The notes under the pieces: generated by a model
What the model saw: only the letters and a program-made list of their open reading frames with translations
Told to the model about the DNA's origin: nothing
Databases searched by the model: none
DNA from: Lysobacter enzymogenes
GTDB lineage: Bacteria; Pseudomonadota; Gammaproteobacteria; Xanthomonadales; Xanthomonadaceae
Direction of reading: 5' to 3'
DNA: 64,000 nucleotides
Assembly (NCBI RefSeq): GCF_900106525.1
Contig: NZ_FNOG01000003.1
Location: 631,987 to 695,986 of the forward strand
Part shown: positions 37,300 to 47,998 of the stretch, piece by piece
Layout: the number at the start of each line of letters is the position of its first letter
Position numbering within the stretch: position 1 is the stretch's first letter
Program-made: the position numbers and the translations under genes

Positions 37300-37721
37300 C
37301 GGGTGCCTGCAAGGGGGAGGGTCGCCGGCGCGGAAGGCGACGGCGAACAGGGGAGCGTATCGAGTGGGGAAGATGGGGGCAAATCCGCGCAACGGAAGAT
37401 GCGACGGGGCGCGCGGGCGATGTCATCGCAGCCCCGTGGGGCTTGGCTCGCGCGGCGCGCGGGGCACCCGGACGGGCGCTCGGCGGCGTGGCGCGGAATG
37501 CGCAAATGCGCGGCCCATAAGCCTGTGGCAGGGCCTTTGTAGTCTGTGGGAGGGCCTTCAGGCCCGACGCTCTTGTCCCCGATCGCGGCGACCTGAGCCA
37601 ACAGCCTCGGGCCTGAAGGCCCTCCCTCAAGGACACGGTCTTGGCCGCGTCTGTCGTCTTTGTTCAGTTTCGGGCGGTCGCGGCCGCTCGCGGCGGCCGG
37701 CGGCCCGTTCGATTCAGGGCG
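37300..37721. other. Intergenic region upstream of uvrA with family II repeats
   Basis: 422 bases. Repeats fill 37543-37630. The part next to uvrA shows no clear promoter or SOS box by eye. Confidence 0.45.
37543..37630. repeat. Family II repeat, inverted pair
   Basis: Copies at 37543-37575 and about 37602-37630 face each other (GTGGGAGGGCCTTCAGGCCC and its complement). Confidence 0.75.
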
Positions 37722-38639
37722 CTACTTGACCTGATTGAAGCGCACCGGCGTCGCCGTCGTCCCGGTTTCGCCGCGGGTATCGAGCGCGCCGGGGTTGGCG
37801 CCGGCGACGATCAGCTGGACCTTGACCGCCTCGGCGCGCTGGCGCGAGAGGATCTCGTTGTCGGCCGGCTGGCCGGCGCCGCCGCCCGGGCCGACGATCT
37901 CGTAGCGCGCGTCCTTGGGCCCGGCGGCCAGGGCCTTGGCCGCGCGGCTGAGGATGTCCAGGCTGGCCGGAGCGATGCGCGCGCCGCCTTCCTCGAAGCG
38001 CACCTCGATCTTGTTCAGCGCCTGCACGATCTCGCCGGCGCCGGACTTGCCCGGCACCAGCGCGGCCAAGGCCTGCGCCGCGGCGTCGCTGGACGCGGCT
38101 TCGCCGCCCACGCCCTCGAACAGGCCGCCGTAGCGGAAACCGGGGAACAGGGTCTTGGCCTTGTCCAGCAGCAGCGCGCGGTCGGCGTCGTTGACCTGGC
38201 CGCTGAGTTCGATGCTCTGGCCTTCGAAGGTGACCGCGACGCCGGGCATGCTCAGCGCGGCGACGAACTGCGGCAGCTTGTCCTGCCACGGCGCCGGCTT
38301 GACCGCCTTGCCGACCTCCAGGTCGCCGGAGATCTGGCCGGCGTAGGCCTGGGCGAGGGCGATGCTGAGCGCCTTGCGGGTGGCTTCGCTGTCGATCCGG
38401 CCGTCGTAGCGGATCGCGCCGTTGTTGTTGGCCAGGCCGAGCCGGGCTTCGACCGGCGCGACCGGCGTGGCCGCAGGCGCGGCGGCCGCATCGGCGGCGG
38501 GCGCGGCGTCGCCGGCGGGCGCCGCGTCGCGCTTGCAGGCGCTCAGGCCGGCGAGGGCGGCCAGCAGCGCGGCGCCGGCGAGCATGCCGGGGCGGGAAAG
38601 TCGGGTGGTGCGGTTGCGATCGGTGCGGGCAGTGCGCAT
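37722..38639 (-). CDS. OmpA-family lipoprotein
   Basis: 305 aa. The lipobox LAGLSAC (Cys near 35) is followed by an Ala/Pro linker, a duplicated BON-like region (EATRKALSIALAQAYAGQIS and VAVTFEGQSIELSGQVND) and a C-terminal OmpA-type fold (ARIAPASLDILSRAAKALAA, LSRQRAEAVKVQLI). Likely outer-membrane anchored and peptidoglycan-contacting. The arginine-binding Asp of classical OmpA domains is not obvious. Single gene. Confidence 0.85.
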   Translation of the reverse strand: MRTARTDRNRTTRLSRPGMLAGAALLAALAGLSACKRDAAPAGDAAPAADAAAAPAATPVAPVEARLGLANNNGAIRYDGRIDSEATRKALSIALAQAYAGQISGDLEVGKAVKPAPWQDKLPQFVAALSMPGVAVTFEGQSIELSGQVNDADRALLLDKAKTLFPGFRYGGLFEGVGGEAASSDAAAQALAALVPGKSGAGEIVQALNKIEVRFEEGGARIAPASLDILSRAAKALAAGPKDARYEIVGPGGGAGQPADNEILSRQRAEAVKVQLIVAGANPGALDTRGETGTTATPVRFNQVK

Positions 38640-38806
38640 GGAGTCTCCGCTGGACGGGGCTGCGAGGAAACGGGGTGGCGCGGGCGGTTCGCTGGGGGAA
38701 TGGAGCTCGCGGCAAGTGGAGCCGTGTGGCGCGTGCTACGGGTGGACGCTGTGGCGAGTGCGGTGGCGGGTGCGATGGATGGAGCGGTGGCTACGATCCT
38801 ACCTAC

Positions 38807-38943
38807 CGTCATTCCCGCGAACGCGGGAATCCAGGGCTTCACTGCGATGATGCCGCGAGGCCTGGATTCGATACCGCCGCGCATCAGGTCCACCGGCGTT
38901 CTCGCTCGAAACCCCCTGGATTCCCGCATTCGCGGGAATGACG
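38807..38943. repeat. Family III repeat, inverted pair
   Basis: CGTCATTCCCGCGAACGCGG at 38807 faces its complement ending CGCGGGAATGACG at 38943, with CCTGGATTC segments beside each. Confidence 0.75.
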
Positions 38944-38972
38944 ATAGGAAAGAAAAACCTCCTCCCCACCCG

Positions 38973-39006
38973 CAAACACGAAGGGCCCGGCGCACCGGGC
39001 CCTTCG
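38973..39006 (-). terminator. Terminator of the subtilase gene
   Basis: A 12-bp stem (38979-38990 with 38995-39006, loop CGCA) is followed on the minus strand by TGTTTG. Located 19 bases after the stop codon. Confidence 0.78.
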
Positions 39007-39024
39007 CTTATCGCCTTGCTCGGA

Positions 39025-41118
39025 TCAACGGCTCGAGTTGTAGGTGATCTCGACCGGATCGTCGCATTCCTGCGTACCGTTGTTGCACACCTTGTAGCTC
39101 ATGGTGCCGCTGCCGATGATGCGGAAGGTATCGGTATTGGCGCCGGTGTTGCGGACGGTCTTGAGGATCGCGCCGTTGCGCCAGATGTCGATGTTCTTCT
39201 TGCCCTTCTCCCACGACAGGTTGACCGAGGTGCGGTGGTTCGGCAGCGCGCTGGCCTTGGCTTCGAGACGGCGCGGATAGTTCGCGTCGACGAAGCTGGG
39301 GTACAGCGAGATGCCGGCCGAAGCGCGGTAGCCCTTGATCTGCACGTACCACACGCCGCCCTTCGGAGTCGGGAAGAAGCAGGTCTCGTTGTTGGACGAG
39401 GTGAACGGACGGCAGTCGTACGAGGTGCTGGTCGGCTCGGCGCCGTACTTGACGTAGATGTCCGAGTCGCCGGTGCCGCTGTACATGGCGAACAGCAGGT
39501 TCGACGCGCCGTTGGGCACCAGCAGCTGATAGCGCAGGATGCCGTTGGCGCCGACCTCGATGTTGGTCACGGTGATGCCGTTCTCCAGCTCGGTCGCCGG
39601 TTCCGGTTCCGGCACCTGCGGATCCGGCGGCAGCGCTTCGCTGCCCTTGGCCACGGCGACGGCGTAACGCGCGTCGACGATGCCCGAGCCGCACCAGTTG
39701 CTCCAGCTGCAGCCGCCCGGCTGGCCGCCGACGTGGGCGGTGTTGACCAGGATCTTCTCGATCTCGGCCGGGGTCTTCGGCGTAGCCGCCGCCGACTGCA
39801 TCAGCGCGACCACGCCGGCCACGTGCGGAGCGGCCATCGAGGTGCCGGCCATCCACGCATAGCCTTCGCCTTCCTGGCCCTGCAGGCCCAGGTTGAGGGT
39901 CGACAGGATGTTGTCGGCCGCCGGCTGCGCGCCGGAACCGCCGGGCGCGGCGACGTCGATCTTGTTGCCGAAGTTGGAATAGCTCGCCAGCGAACCGGCC
40001 GGGCCGACCGCCGCAATCGCGATCACGTTGTCGCAGTTGGCCGGCGAGAAGTTGGCCACGTCGCCGCTGGAGTTGCCGGCGGCGATGACCACGGTGGTGC
40101 CGCGCGCGCGCGCCGCAGCGAACGCGGTCTGCTCGGCCGCGCTGCACGCGCCCGAACCGCCCAGGCTGAGGTTGATGACTTCGGCCGGCGTGGCGTTGTT
40201 CGGCACGCCGGTGACGCTGCCGCCCGAGGCCCAGGTCACCGCGTCGATGATGTCGGAGGTGTAGCCGCCGCACTTGCCCAGCACGCGCACCGGCTGGACC
40301 TTGGCGTTGGGCGCGACGCCGGCGACGCCGACGCCGTTGTTGCTCACCGCGGCGATGGTGCCGGCCACGTGGGTGCCGTGCCAGCTGCTGTCCTCGGGAA
40401 TGCCGAAGATGTTGCACTCGCCGTCGTGCCAGTCGCCCGGATCGTTCGGATCCGCATCGCGGCCGTCGCCGTCGACGCTGACTTCGGGATCGTCGATGAA
40501 GTCGTAGCCCGGCAGGATGTTGGCGTTGAGATCGCTGTGCGGGGTGATGCCGGTGTCGAGCACCGCGACCACGATGCCGTCGCCCTTGGCGATGTCCCAG
40601 GCCGGTTCCAGGTTCAGGCCGCCCGGGCCGTTCTTGTAATGCCACTGCTGGGCGTAGCCCGGATCGTTGGGCACCATCGAACGGGTCTTCCACGCGTCGC
40701 GCACGACCTCGACGATGCTCGAGTCGTTCTTCATCAGCTCGATCGCCAGATCCTTGATGGCGGCGTCGTCGAGCTGGGTGTCGGTCTTGATCAGCTGCGA
40801 ACCGGTGGCCAGCGTGCGCAGCGGCTTGATGCCGATGCCGAGCGTGGCCGCGGCCTTGGCGTACTGCTGGTTCATCGCCGCCGCGCTGACCTTGGCGGCG
40901 GCGCCCGGCGCGCGGGTGATGATGAAGCGATTGGTGGTGGTCGGCTGCGTCAGCTTGGCCGAGGCGAGCTTGGCCGCCTTCGGCGATGCGGCGGCCTTGG
41001 CGGCCGGTACCTTGTTGAACGTCGGCAGCTTGCCGCCGGAATAGGCGACCGGTGCGATCACCACGGCAGTCGCCAGCGCCAGAGCGGTCCATTTCATCGA
41101 ACGTGCTTTGCGAGTCAT
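39025..41118 (-). CDS. Secreted S8 (subtilisin-like) serine peptidase with PPC domain
   Basis: 697 aa. Signal peptide (about 1-28), propeptide (to about 150), then the S8 domain with D188 (VVAVLDTG), H247 (HGTHVAG), oxyanion N349 (AAGN) and S427 (GTSMAAPH). A linker PPDPQVPEPEPATE leads to a pre-peptidase C-terminal (PPC) domain (about 515-620) and a final FnIII-like domain of about 75 residues. ATG 41118 is chosen since AAGGAAG lies about seven bases upstream; an in-frame ATG at 41148 is less likely. Probably an extracellular protease. Confidence 0.93.
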   Translation of the reverse strand: MTRKARSMKWTALALATAVVIAPVAYSGGKLPTFNKVPAAKAAASPKAAKLASAKLTQPTTTNRFIITRAPGAAAKVSAAAMNQQYAKAAATLGIGIKPLRTLATGSQLIKTDTQLDDAAIKDLAIELMKNDSSIVEVVRDAWKTRSMVPNDPGYAQQWHYKNGPGGLNLEPAWDIAKGDGIVVAVLDTGITPHSDLNANILPGYDFIDDPEVSVDGDGRDADPNDPGDWHDGECNIFGIPEDSSWHGTHVAGTIAAVSNNGVGVAGVAPNAKVQPVRVLGKCGGYTSDIIDAVTWASGGSVTGVPNNATPAEVINLSLGGSGACSAAEQTAFAAARARGTTVVIAAGNSSGDVANFSPANCDNVIAIAAVGPAGSLASYSNFGNKIDVAAPGGSGAQPAADNILSTLNLGLQGQEGEGYAWMAGTSMAAPHVAGVVALMQSAAATPKTPAEIEKILVNTAHVGGQPGGCSWSNWCGSGIVDARYAVAVAKGSEALPPDPQVPEPEPATELENGITVTNIEVGANGILRYQLLVPNGASNLLFAMYSGTGDSDIYVKYGAEPTSTSYDCRPFTSSNNETCFFPTPKGGVWYVQIKGYRASAGISLYPSFVDANYPRRLEAKASALPNHRTSVNLSWEKGKKNIDIWRNGAILKTVRNTGANTDTFRIIGSGTMSYKVCNNGTQECDDPVEITYNSSR

Positions 41119-42363
41119 GACAAACTTCCTTGATCCTTCGTTGCGCATGATCCCCTTCGCATCCCCTGTCGAGCGTCGGGCCTTGGTCCGCGCAGGCGCC
41201 GTGGCGGCCGCCGTCGCGGGACTTGCTTAGCGCGACGCGCGCGGCGCGTCGCCGGCGCGTAGCGGCATGCTTCGCGCGCAGCCGCCCGTTCCCATGCGCT
41301 GTAAGCGGCGTGGAAGGCGCTCAGTCGTGCGTGCGTGGGCGCAGGGGCGGGCCGCTGCGCCGGTTACCGGTCTACGGATGAGACTGCTGGTTGAAGACTG
41401 AAAGCCCATGCAGGACGCCCCCACTACCGCGTATCGCGACTGCACCATGCTGGCGCGCGTGCGTCGCACGCGCTGCGCAAGGACGGTGCCGTTCCATGTC
41501 GCGCGACCCCCTGCAAGTCGCCCGCGTTCGAAGCTAATTGAGCGCGCAGGTGACGTGCAAGTGTCATCGAAGCCGTGCCAGCGCGATGAATGCGACTGAG
41601 CGCACAGACGCGAATACCGCGGTTTTTCTGCGCTTTCGCGGTGCGGCGCGCGCAGGCCTGGATTTGCAGGCGTTTTTTCGTTTCCGCACGTCGCCGCGGC
41701 GATGCGCGCGGTTTTTTCCGGCGAAAAATTTTCTTTCGGAAGTGTGAACTTCGTCGGCGCGCTTTCTGATGCGCTGCGGGCGATTTTCTTGCGCTTTGCC
41801 ACTGTTCTTGCATTCGCATGCGACGCGATGCGAGCGCGGTGCGCGCTCGCGCGCGAATTTGTTTCTGTTGTGGAATCGCCGGCGCGGGCGAATGAAAGTG
41901 CACGCCAGTGCGATCGAGATCGCGCGATGGAGCGGGCCGGCGTTGCATCGCTGCAACATGGGCGCGGAGCGGATCGGAGAGGTCGTCGACCGGTCGGGGC
42001 GACATCGAAGGTGCGGGCGCGCAGGCGGATGTGGCTAGCGGGCGAGCGGTAGCGGTCGGGTTTCGGCCGCGCAACCGGGCGAGGCGGGCCGGCCCCCGGG
42101 CGTCGGTAGGGATGGCCGGAACCGCTCCTTACGCGCATTCAGGGACCGGTGGCAGCCCGGTCGAGCGGTCGCGATCCGGAAGTTGCTCGTGGGGAATGTC
42201 GTAAGTTGCTGATTTAAAAGGAGAGAGGGGCGAATTCTCGCCCTGCGCCGGCCCCGCCGAACCCGCCCGGTTGCCGTAACTCGCTGAAGCGCCTAGAATT
42301 CCGCTTCTGTCCGTCCATCCCTGGGCGGCGCAGGACCAAAAATAACTACAGAGGAATCTGGTC
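41119..42363. other. 1.2-kb gene-free region between the subtilase and rplU
   Basis: The region has scattered T and A tracts (for instance near 41670-41745) and looks lower in GC than its surroundings. Reading frames across it on both strands are arginine-rich without family similarity. It holds the rplU promoter at its right end. I see no tRNA, riboswitch or CRISPR. Confidence 0.5.
42271..42299 (+). promoter_or_regulatory. Sigma-70 promoter of rplU-rpmA
   Basis: TTGCCG (42271-42276) and TAGAAT (42294-42299) are 17 bases apart. Transcription would start near 42306, leaving a leader of about 58 bases before rplU. Confidence 0.72.
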
Positions 42364-42684
42364 ATGTACGCAGTTCTGGTCACCGGCGGTAAGCAATACC
42401 GCGTGATGCAAGGCGAGACGCTCCGCGTCGAGCTGCTGGACGTCGAAGCCGGCAGCGAAATCAAGTTCGACACCGTGCTGATGCTCGGCGACGGCGAAGG
42501 CATCAAGATCGGCGACGCGCTCAAGGGCGCCAGCGTCACCGCCAAGGTCGTCGGCCACGGCCGCGCCGACAAGGTGCGCATCGTCAAGTTCCGCCGCCGC
42601 AAGCACCATCGCAAGCAGATGGGCCACCGTCAGCACTACACCGAAATCCAGATCACCGGCATCGCCGGTGGCGACAACAAGTAA
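42364..42684 (+). CDS. rplU: 50S ribosomal protein L21
   Basis: 106 aa, normal length. [20 protein letters not shown] and the basic loop [14 protein letters not shown] are diagnostic of L21, a 23S rRNA-binding protein. RBS AGAGGA is nine bases ahead. It is followed by rpmA after 12 bases, the standard rplU-rpmA-obgE order. Confidence 0.98.
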   Translation: MYAVLVTGGKQYRVMQGETLRVELLDVEAGSEIKFDTVLMLGDGEGIKIGDALKGASVTAKVVGHGRADKVRIVKFRRRKHHRKQMGHRQHYTEIQITGIAGGDNK

Positions 42685-42696
42685 GGAGCAGCAGCC

Positions 42697-42957
42697 ATGG
42701 CACACAAAAAGGGCGTAGGTTCCACCCGCAACGGCCGCGACTCCAACCCGAAGTACCTGGGCGTGAAGATCTACGGCGGCCAGGCCATCGAGGCCGGCAA
42801 CATCATCGTGCGTCAGCGCGGCACCCAGTTCCACCCGGGCGCCAACGTCGGCCTCGGCCGCGACCACACCCTGTTCGCGCTGATCAACGGCAAGGTCGAG
42901 TTCTCGACCAAGGGCCCGAAGAGCCGCCGCACCGTCAGCGTCGTCGCCGCCGAGTAA
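42697..42957 (+). CDS. rpmA: 50S ribosomal protein L27
   Basis: 86 aa. [20 protein letters not shown] is the conserved N-terminus that reaches the peptidyl-transferase centre; [14 protein letters not shown] follows. RBS AAGGAG. A terminator follows 27 bases after the stop. Confidence 0.98.
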   Translation: MAHKKGVGSTRNGRDSNPKYLGVKIYGGQAIEAGNIIVRQRGTQFHPGANVGLGRDHTLFALINGKVEFSTKGPKSRRTVSVVAAE

Positions 42958-42983
42958 TCGCGCCGCGACGTTTGCTGCGAGGA

Positions 42984-43005
42984 GCCCCGCTTCGGCGGGG
43001 TTTTT
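42984..43005 (+). terminator. Terminator after rpmA
   Basis: CCCCGC/GCGGGG stem (42985-42990 with 42995-43000, loop TTCG) followed by five T residues. It divides the ribosomal genes from obgE, which therefore needs partial read-through or its own promoter. Confidence 0.9.
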
Positions 43006-43111
43006 CGTTTCAAGGGCAGGCGATGAGGGCAGTGGGCCATTGGGGAACGAAGATTCCCCGCCTGCGCTCTCGTTCGCCGTCCCGGGCCGGCATCGCGGCG
43101 CGCCGAGTTAG

Positions 43112-44239
<1,128 letters not shown>

Positions 44240-44461
44240 GCCTCGGGCTCGGTTTCGTCAAAACGTGAACCTGTCGCGGCGCCCTGAGCGCCGCGGCGCT
44301 GCCGTGCGCGCGCGTCGCGCGGCCGGCTTCAATCTGGCTTCACCGGCCGCGCCGAAGATGCGCGGCATGTTCGCATCCGCGGCTACGTCGGACTTCGCAT
44401 CGCTGCGCTTGCGCGCGGGCGGGCAGGGCGCGGCCGCATCGGAAAAAACGCAGGCAAACAA

Positions 44462-44483
44462 AAACCCGGCCGAAGCCGGGTTT
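44462..44483 (-). terminator. Terminator of rpsT
   Basis: AAACCCGGC pairs with GCCGGGTTT (loop CGAA); the minus strand continues with T-rich TTTTTGTTTG. Located about 30 bases after the rpsT stop. Confidence 0.85.
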
Positions 44484-44513
44484 GTGTTCATCGCAGCCCG
44501 GAAGGGCGGCGAA

Positions 44514-44786
44514 TCAAGCGGCGGTAGCCAGCGCCTTGATGCGCGCGGCCAGGCGGCTCTTGTGACGGGCGGCCTTGTTCTTGTGGATCAGGCCGCGGGC
44601 GCTGAAACGGTCGAGGATCGGCTGGGCGACGTCGAAAGCGGACTTGGCACCGGCGGCGTCGTTCTCGCCGAGGGCCTTGAGCACCTTCTTGACGGCGGTG
44701 CGGAGCATCGAACGCTGGCTGCCGTTGCGGGCGTTGCGCACGACAGTCTGCTTGGCGCGCTTCTTGGCGGACTTGATGTTTGCCAC
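44514..44786 (-). CDS. rpsT: 30S ribosomal protein S20
   Basis: 90 aa from a GTG at 44786. [12 protein letters not shown] and the basic helices ([17 protein letters not shown]) identify S20. The GTG is favoured because the family always starts M-A-N-I-K and AGGA lies eight to nine bases upstream. Non-ATG starts are usual for rpsT and relate to its autoregulation in E. coli (family knowledge). Divergent from murJ. Confidence 0.96.
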   Translation of the reverse strand: MANIKSAKKRAKQTVVRNARNGSQRSMLRTAVKKVLKALGENDAAGAKSAFDVAQPILDRFSARGLIHKNKAARHKSRLAARIKALATAA

Positions 44787-44896
44787 GGTGAATTCCTGAA
44801 AAATTGGGTTGAAAACGTGAATGAAGCTGGACGAAAAACGAGGCGCCGGGCGCCGGTCGGAACCGGGTGCGACGCAATCGCGGAAAATCAGACCCA

Positions 44897-44927
44897 AAAG
44901 TATGGGCGATTCAGGGGCTTGCGTCAA
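44897..44927 (-). promoter_or_regulatory. Candidate rpsT promoter
   Basis: On the minus strand TTGACG (44927-44922) and TACTTT (44902-44897) lie 19 bases apart; the spacing is long, so this is tentative. It would give a leader of about 105 bases. Confidence 0.4.
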
Positions 44928-44998
44928 CCCGGTGGACTTTGGGCAAAGCCGGGGCGGGCAAATCCGGGCCGAACGAACCGCAGTCGAGGAAGGCGGGC

Positions 44999-46627
44999 AT
45001 GAGTAAGGGCGGCCTGCTGCGGTCCTCGGTGGTGTTCAGCGCGATGACCTTCATCTCGCGCGTCACCGGCCTGATCCGCGACCAAGTTTACGCCTGGCAG
45101 TTCGGCGCCAGCCCGGCCATGGACGCGTTCTTCATCGCGTTCAGAATCCCGAACTTCATGCGCCGGCTCTCGGCCGAGGGCTCGTTCTCGATGGCCTTCG
45201 TGCCGGTCCTGGCCGAGTACAAGGAAACCCACGACCACGCCGCGGTCAAGGAACTCATCGACCGGGTCACCGGCACGCTGACGGCGGCGCTGGTGGTGCT
45301 GACCGCGGTCGTGGTGCTGGCCGCGCCCTGGGTCATGGGCGTGTTTGCACCGGGCTTCGCCCCGGGCAGCGAGCAGTACCGGCTGGCGACCCAGATGCTG
45401 CAGATCACCTTCCCCTACGCCTTGTTCATTTCGCTGGCGTCGCTGGTCGGCGGGGTGCTCAACAGCTACGAGAAGTTCGCGGTGCCGGCGCTGTCGCCGG
45501 TGCTGCTGAATGTCTCGATGATCGCCGCGGCCGCCGCCGCGGCGCCCTTGATGCGGCCGTTCGGCGCCGAGCCGGTGCTGGCGCTGGCCTGGGGCGTGTT
45601 CTTCGCCGGCGTGCTGCAGTTGGTGTTCCAGTTGCCGGCGCTGGCCAAGCTCGGCTTGTTGCCGCGGCCGCGTTGGGGCTGGCAGCACTCGGGCGTGCGC
45701 AAGATCCTCAAGCTGATGGTGCCGACGCTGTTCGGCTCGTCGGTGGCCCAGCTCAATCTGTTGCTCAACACCGCGCTGGCCTCGTTCCTGATCGTCGGCA
45801 GCGTGAGCTGGCTGTATCTGACCGATCGCCTGCTCGAGTTCCCGCTGGGCATGTTCGGCGTCGCGATCGGCACGGTGATCCTGCCGCATCTGTCCAAGCG
45901 CCATGCCGCGACCGACAGCGAGGGCTATTCCAAGGCCCTGGACTGGGGTTTCCGGCTGTGTCTGCTGATCGGCATTCCGGCCTGCCTGGGCTTGGTGCTG
46001 TGCGCCGAGGCGCTGATCGCGGCGCTGTTCCAGTACGGCCGGCTGACCCCGCAGGACACCCAGATGATCCGCCTGAGCCTGATGGCGCAGTCGACCGCGG
46101 TGCCGGCGTTCTTGCTGGTGAAGGTGCTGGCGCCGGCGTTCTATTCGCGCCAGGACACCAAGACCCCGGTCAAGTCGGCGGTGGTGTCGGTGGCGGTCAA
46201 CCTGATCTCCACCGTGGTGCTGTTGCTGCTGGCGGTGTATTTCACCGACGCCGGCCGCGCTGCGCTGGCGCGCGGGGCGGGCCTGACCCAGGCGCTGGGC
46301 GAGGTGCCCGGCGCGCACGCCTGCCTGGCCCTGGCCATCGCCATCGCCGGCTGGACCAACGCCCTGCAACTGGCCTGGTACCTGCGCCGGGCGCGGGTGT
46401 ACCGGCGCCAGCCGGGCTGGGGCCGGTTCCTGCGCCAGATCGGCGTAGCCAGCCTGGGCCTGAGCGCGGTGGTGCTGTTCCTGCTGTGGCTGTGGCCGGG
46501 CTGGACCGGCTGGCCGTGGTGGGAGCGGGCCTGGAAGCTGGCGGCGGTGGTCGGCGCCGGCGGCGCGGCGTATGGCGCGCTGCTGTGGCTGCAGGGCATC
46601 CGGCCGCGGGATCTGCGCGGGCATTGA
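44999..46627 (+). CDS. murJ: Lipid II flippase MurJ
   Basis: 542 aa polytopic protein of the MOP superfamily with about 14 helices. [20 protein letters not shown] and [20 protein letters not shown] carry the conserved Arg residues needed for lipid II flipping. ATG 44999 follows GAGGA by nine bases. Opposite to rpsT, upstream of ribF as in other Xanthomonadaceae. Confidence 0.96.
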   Translation: MSKGGLLRSSVVFSAMTFISRVTGLIRDQVYAWQFGASPAMDAFFIAFRIPNFMRRLSAEGSFSMAFVPVLAEYKETHDHAAVKELIDRVTGTLTAALVVLTAVVVLAAPWVMGVFAPGFAPGSEQYRLATQMLQITFPYALFISLASLVGGVLNSYEKFAVPALSPVLLNVSMIAAAAAAAPLMRPFGAEPVLALAWGVFFAGVLQLVFQLPALAKLGLLPRPRWGWQHSGVRKILKLMVPTLFGSSVAQLNLLLNTALASFLIVGSVSWLYLTDRLLEFPLGMFGVAIGTVILPHLSKRHAATDSEGYSKALDWGFRLCLLIGIPACLGLVLCAEALIAALFQYGRLTPQDTQMIRLSLMAQSTAVPAFLLVKVLAPAFYSRQDTKTPVKSAVVSVAVNLISTVVLLLLAVYFTDAGRAALARGAGLTQALGEVPGAHACLALAIAIAGWTNALQLAWYLRRARVYRRQPGWGRFLRQIGVASLGLSAVVLFLLWLWPGWTGWPWWERAWKLAAVVGAGGAAYGALLWLQGIRPRDLRGH

Positions 46628-46647
46628 GCCTTCGGATGCTTGGCCTG

Positions 46648-46735
46648 GTGGGAGGGCCTTCAGGCCGGAGGCTTTCGGCTCAGGTCGCGATGCTCTGGCA
46701 CAAAAGCGTCGGGCCTGAAGGCCCTCCCACAAAAG
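46648..46735. repeat. Family II repeat, inverted pair
   Basis: GTGGGAGGGCCTTCAGGCC at 46648 faces its complement ending near 46735. It lies just after murJ. Confidence 0.75.
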
Positions 46736-46748
46736 CCTAGGCCTTTGG

Positions 46749-46801
46749 GCAAAACCCGGTTCCAACAAAACCAGGTTCCACAAAGCCCGGTTTCCACAAG
46801 G
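46749..46801. repeat. Short tandem repeats of about 17 bases
   Basis: Three decayed units, CAAAACCCGGTTCCAA, CAAAACCAGGTTCCA and CAAAGCCCGGTTTCCA, in a row between the family II pair and ribF. Confidence 0.65.
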
Positions 46802-46939
46802 CCTCAAGGGACGTTTGCAGGCCAACCGCGCCCAACCGCGGCGCCGGGTGCCATTGAGAGCGGCGGCCGGCGGCTATACTTCCTGATTCATCCTTCAAGC
46901 CGTATCCCGGGCGACCGGGTTTCCCACGCCAGAATCCGA

Positions 46940-47947
46940 ATGAGCAGGCTGTTTCGAGACGTCGACCGCGGGATCCGTTGCCCGCACGGCAGTGTGGTCT
47001 GCATCGGCGCCTTCGATGGCCTGCATCTGGGTCATCGCGCGCTGGTGCGCCACACGGTGGCGCGCGCGCGCGCGTTGGGCGTGCCGGCGGTGGCGCTGAG
47101 CTTCGAGCCGCTGCCGCGCGAGTTCTTCGCCCCGGCCGCGCCGCCGCCGCGCTTGCTGCTGCCGCGGGCCAAGGCCGAAGGCCTGCTGGCGCTGGACGCC
47201 GACCAGGTCGGCCTGCTGCGCTTCAACCGCGCGCTGAGCAGTTGGAGCGGCGAGGAATTCGTCGAGCGCGTGCTGGTGAAGCAACTGGCTGCGCGCGAAG
47301 TGTGGGTCGGCCCGGAGTTCCGTTTCGGCAAGGCGCGCGGCGGCGACATCGCGCTGCTGCGGCGGATGGGCGAGACGGCCGGCTTCAGTGCGCACGAAAT
47401 CGAGCCGGTGCATCTGGACGGCGAGCGCGTGTCCAGCACCCGCATCCGCGAAACCATCCTGGCCGGCGATTTCGCCGCTGCCGCGCGCTTGCTCGGCCGG
47501 CCTTACGCGATCGGCGGCCACGTGGTGCGCGGCCAGCAGCTCGGCCGCACCCTCGGTTTTCCCACCGCCAACCTGCGTTTCGGCGGCAAGACGCCGGCGC
47601 TGTCGGGCATCTACGCGACCTGGGTGCACGGCGTCGGCGAGCGGCCGTGGCCGTCGGTGTCGAGCCTGGGCACGCGCCCGACCGTGGCCGGGGTGGAGCC
47701 GCTGCTGGAAGCGCATCTGTTCGATTTCGACGGCGACCTGTACGGTCGCAGGATCGAGGTCGAATTCGTCGCCCACCTGCGCGCCGAACTCAAGTTCCCC
47801 GACCTGGCGACGTTGACCCAGCAGATGCACCGCGACGCCGCGCAAGCGCGCGAGCTGCTCGCGCTGGACGCGCAGCGCCGCCGCTGGACTCCCGCTACGC
47901 CGCCCGACCCGCGCCGCGCCGCCGACGCGGCCGAGCACACCGCATAA
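46940..47947 (+). CDS. ribF: Bifunctional riboflavin kinase/FAD synthetase
   Basis: 335 aa. N-terminal FMN adenylyltransferase domain (IGAFDGLHLGHRALV, SSTRIRETILAGDF) and C-terminal riboflavin kinase domain (RGQQLGRTLGFPTANLRF, FVAHLRAELKFPD). It converts riboflavin to FMN and FAD. ATG 46940 (MSRLFRDV) fits the family start. Followed by ileS after 51 bases. No FMN riboswitch is visible upstream. Confidence 0.96.
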   Translation: MSRLFRDVDRGIRCPHGSVVCIGAFDGLHLGHRALVRHTVARARALGVPAVALSFEPLPREFFAPAAPPPRLLLPRAKAEGLLALDADQVGLLRFNRALSSWSGEEFVERVLVKQLAAREVWVGPEFRFGKARGGDIALLRRMGETAGFSAHEIEPVHLDGERVSSTRIRETILAGDFAAAARLLGRPYAIGGHVVRGQQLGRTLGFPTANLRFGGKTPALSGIYATWVHGVGERPWPSVSSLGTRPTVAGVEPLLEAHLFDFDGDLYGRRIEVEFVAHLRAELKFPDLATLTQQMHRDAAQARELLALDAQRRRWTPATPPDPRRAADAAEHTA

Positions 47948-47998
47948 GCCGCCGACGCGGCCCAAACCGATCCGCCGAACACCCGTCCGAGACCCGCT

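Larger units (their letters stand above)
38640..39024. other. Intergenic region with family III repeats
   Basis: 385 bases between the OmpA lipoprotein and subtilase genes, containing the family III pair and the subtilase terminator. No gene seen. Confidence 0.5.

Noticed and set aside
41227-42138. 303-codon minus-strand frame in the large gap
   Set aside because: Arg/Ser/Ala-rich with no domain, and overlapping frames on the other strand look equally random.
46628-46939. FMN riboswitch ahead of ribF
   Set aside because: None of the conserved RFN-element segments are present; the gap is repeats.
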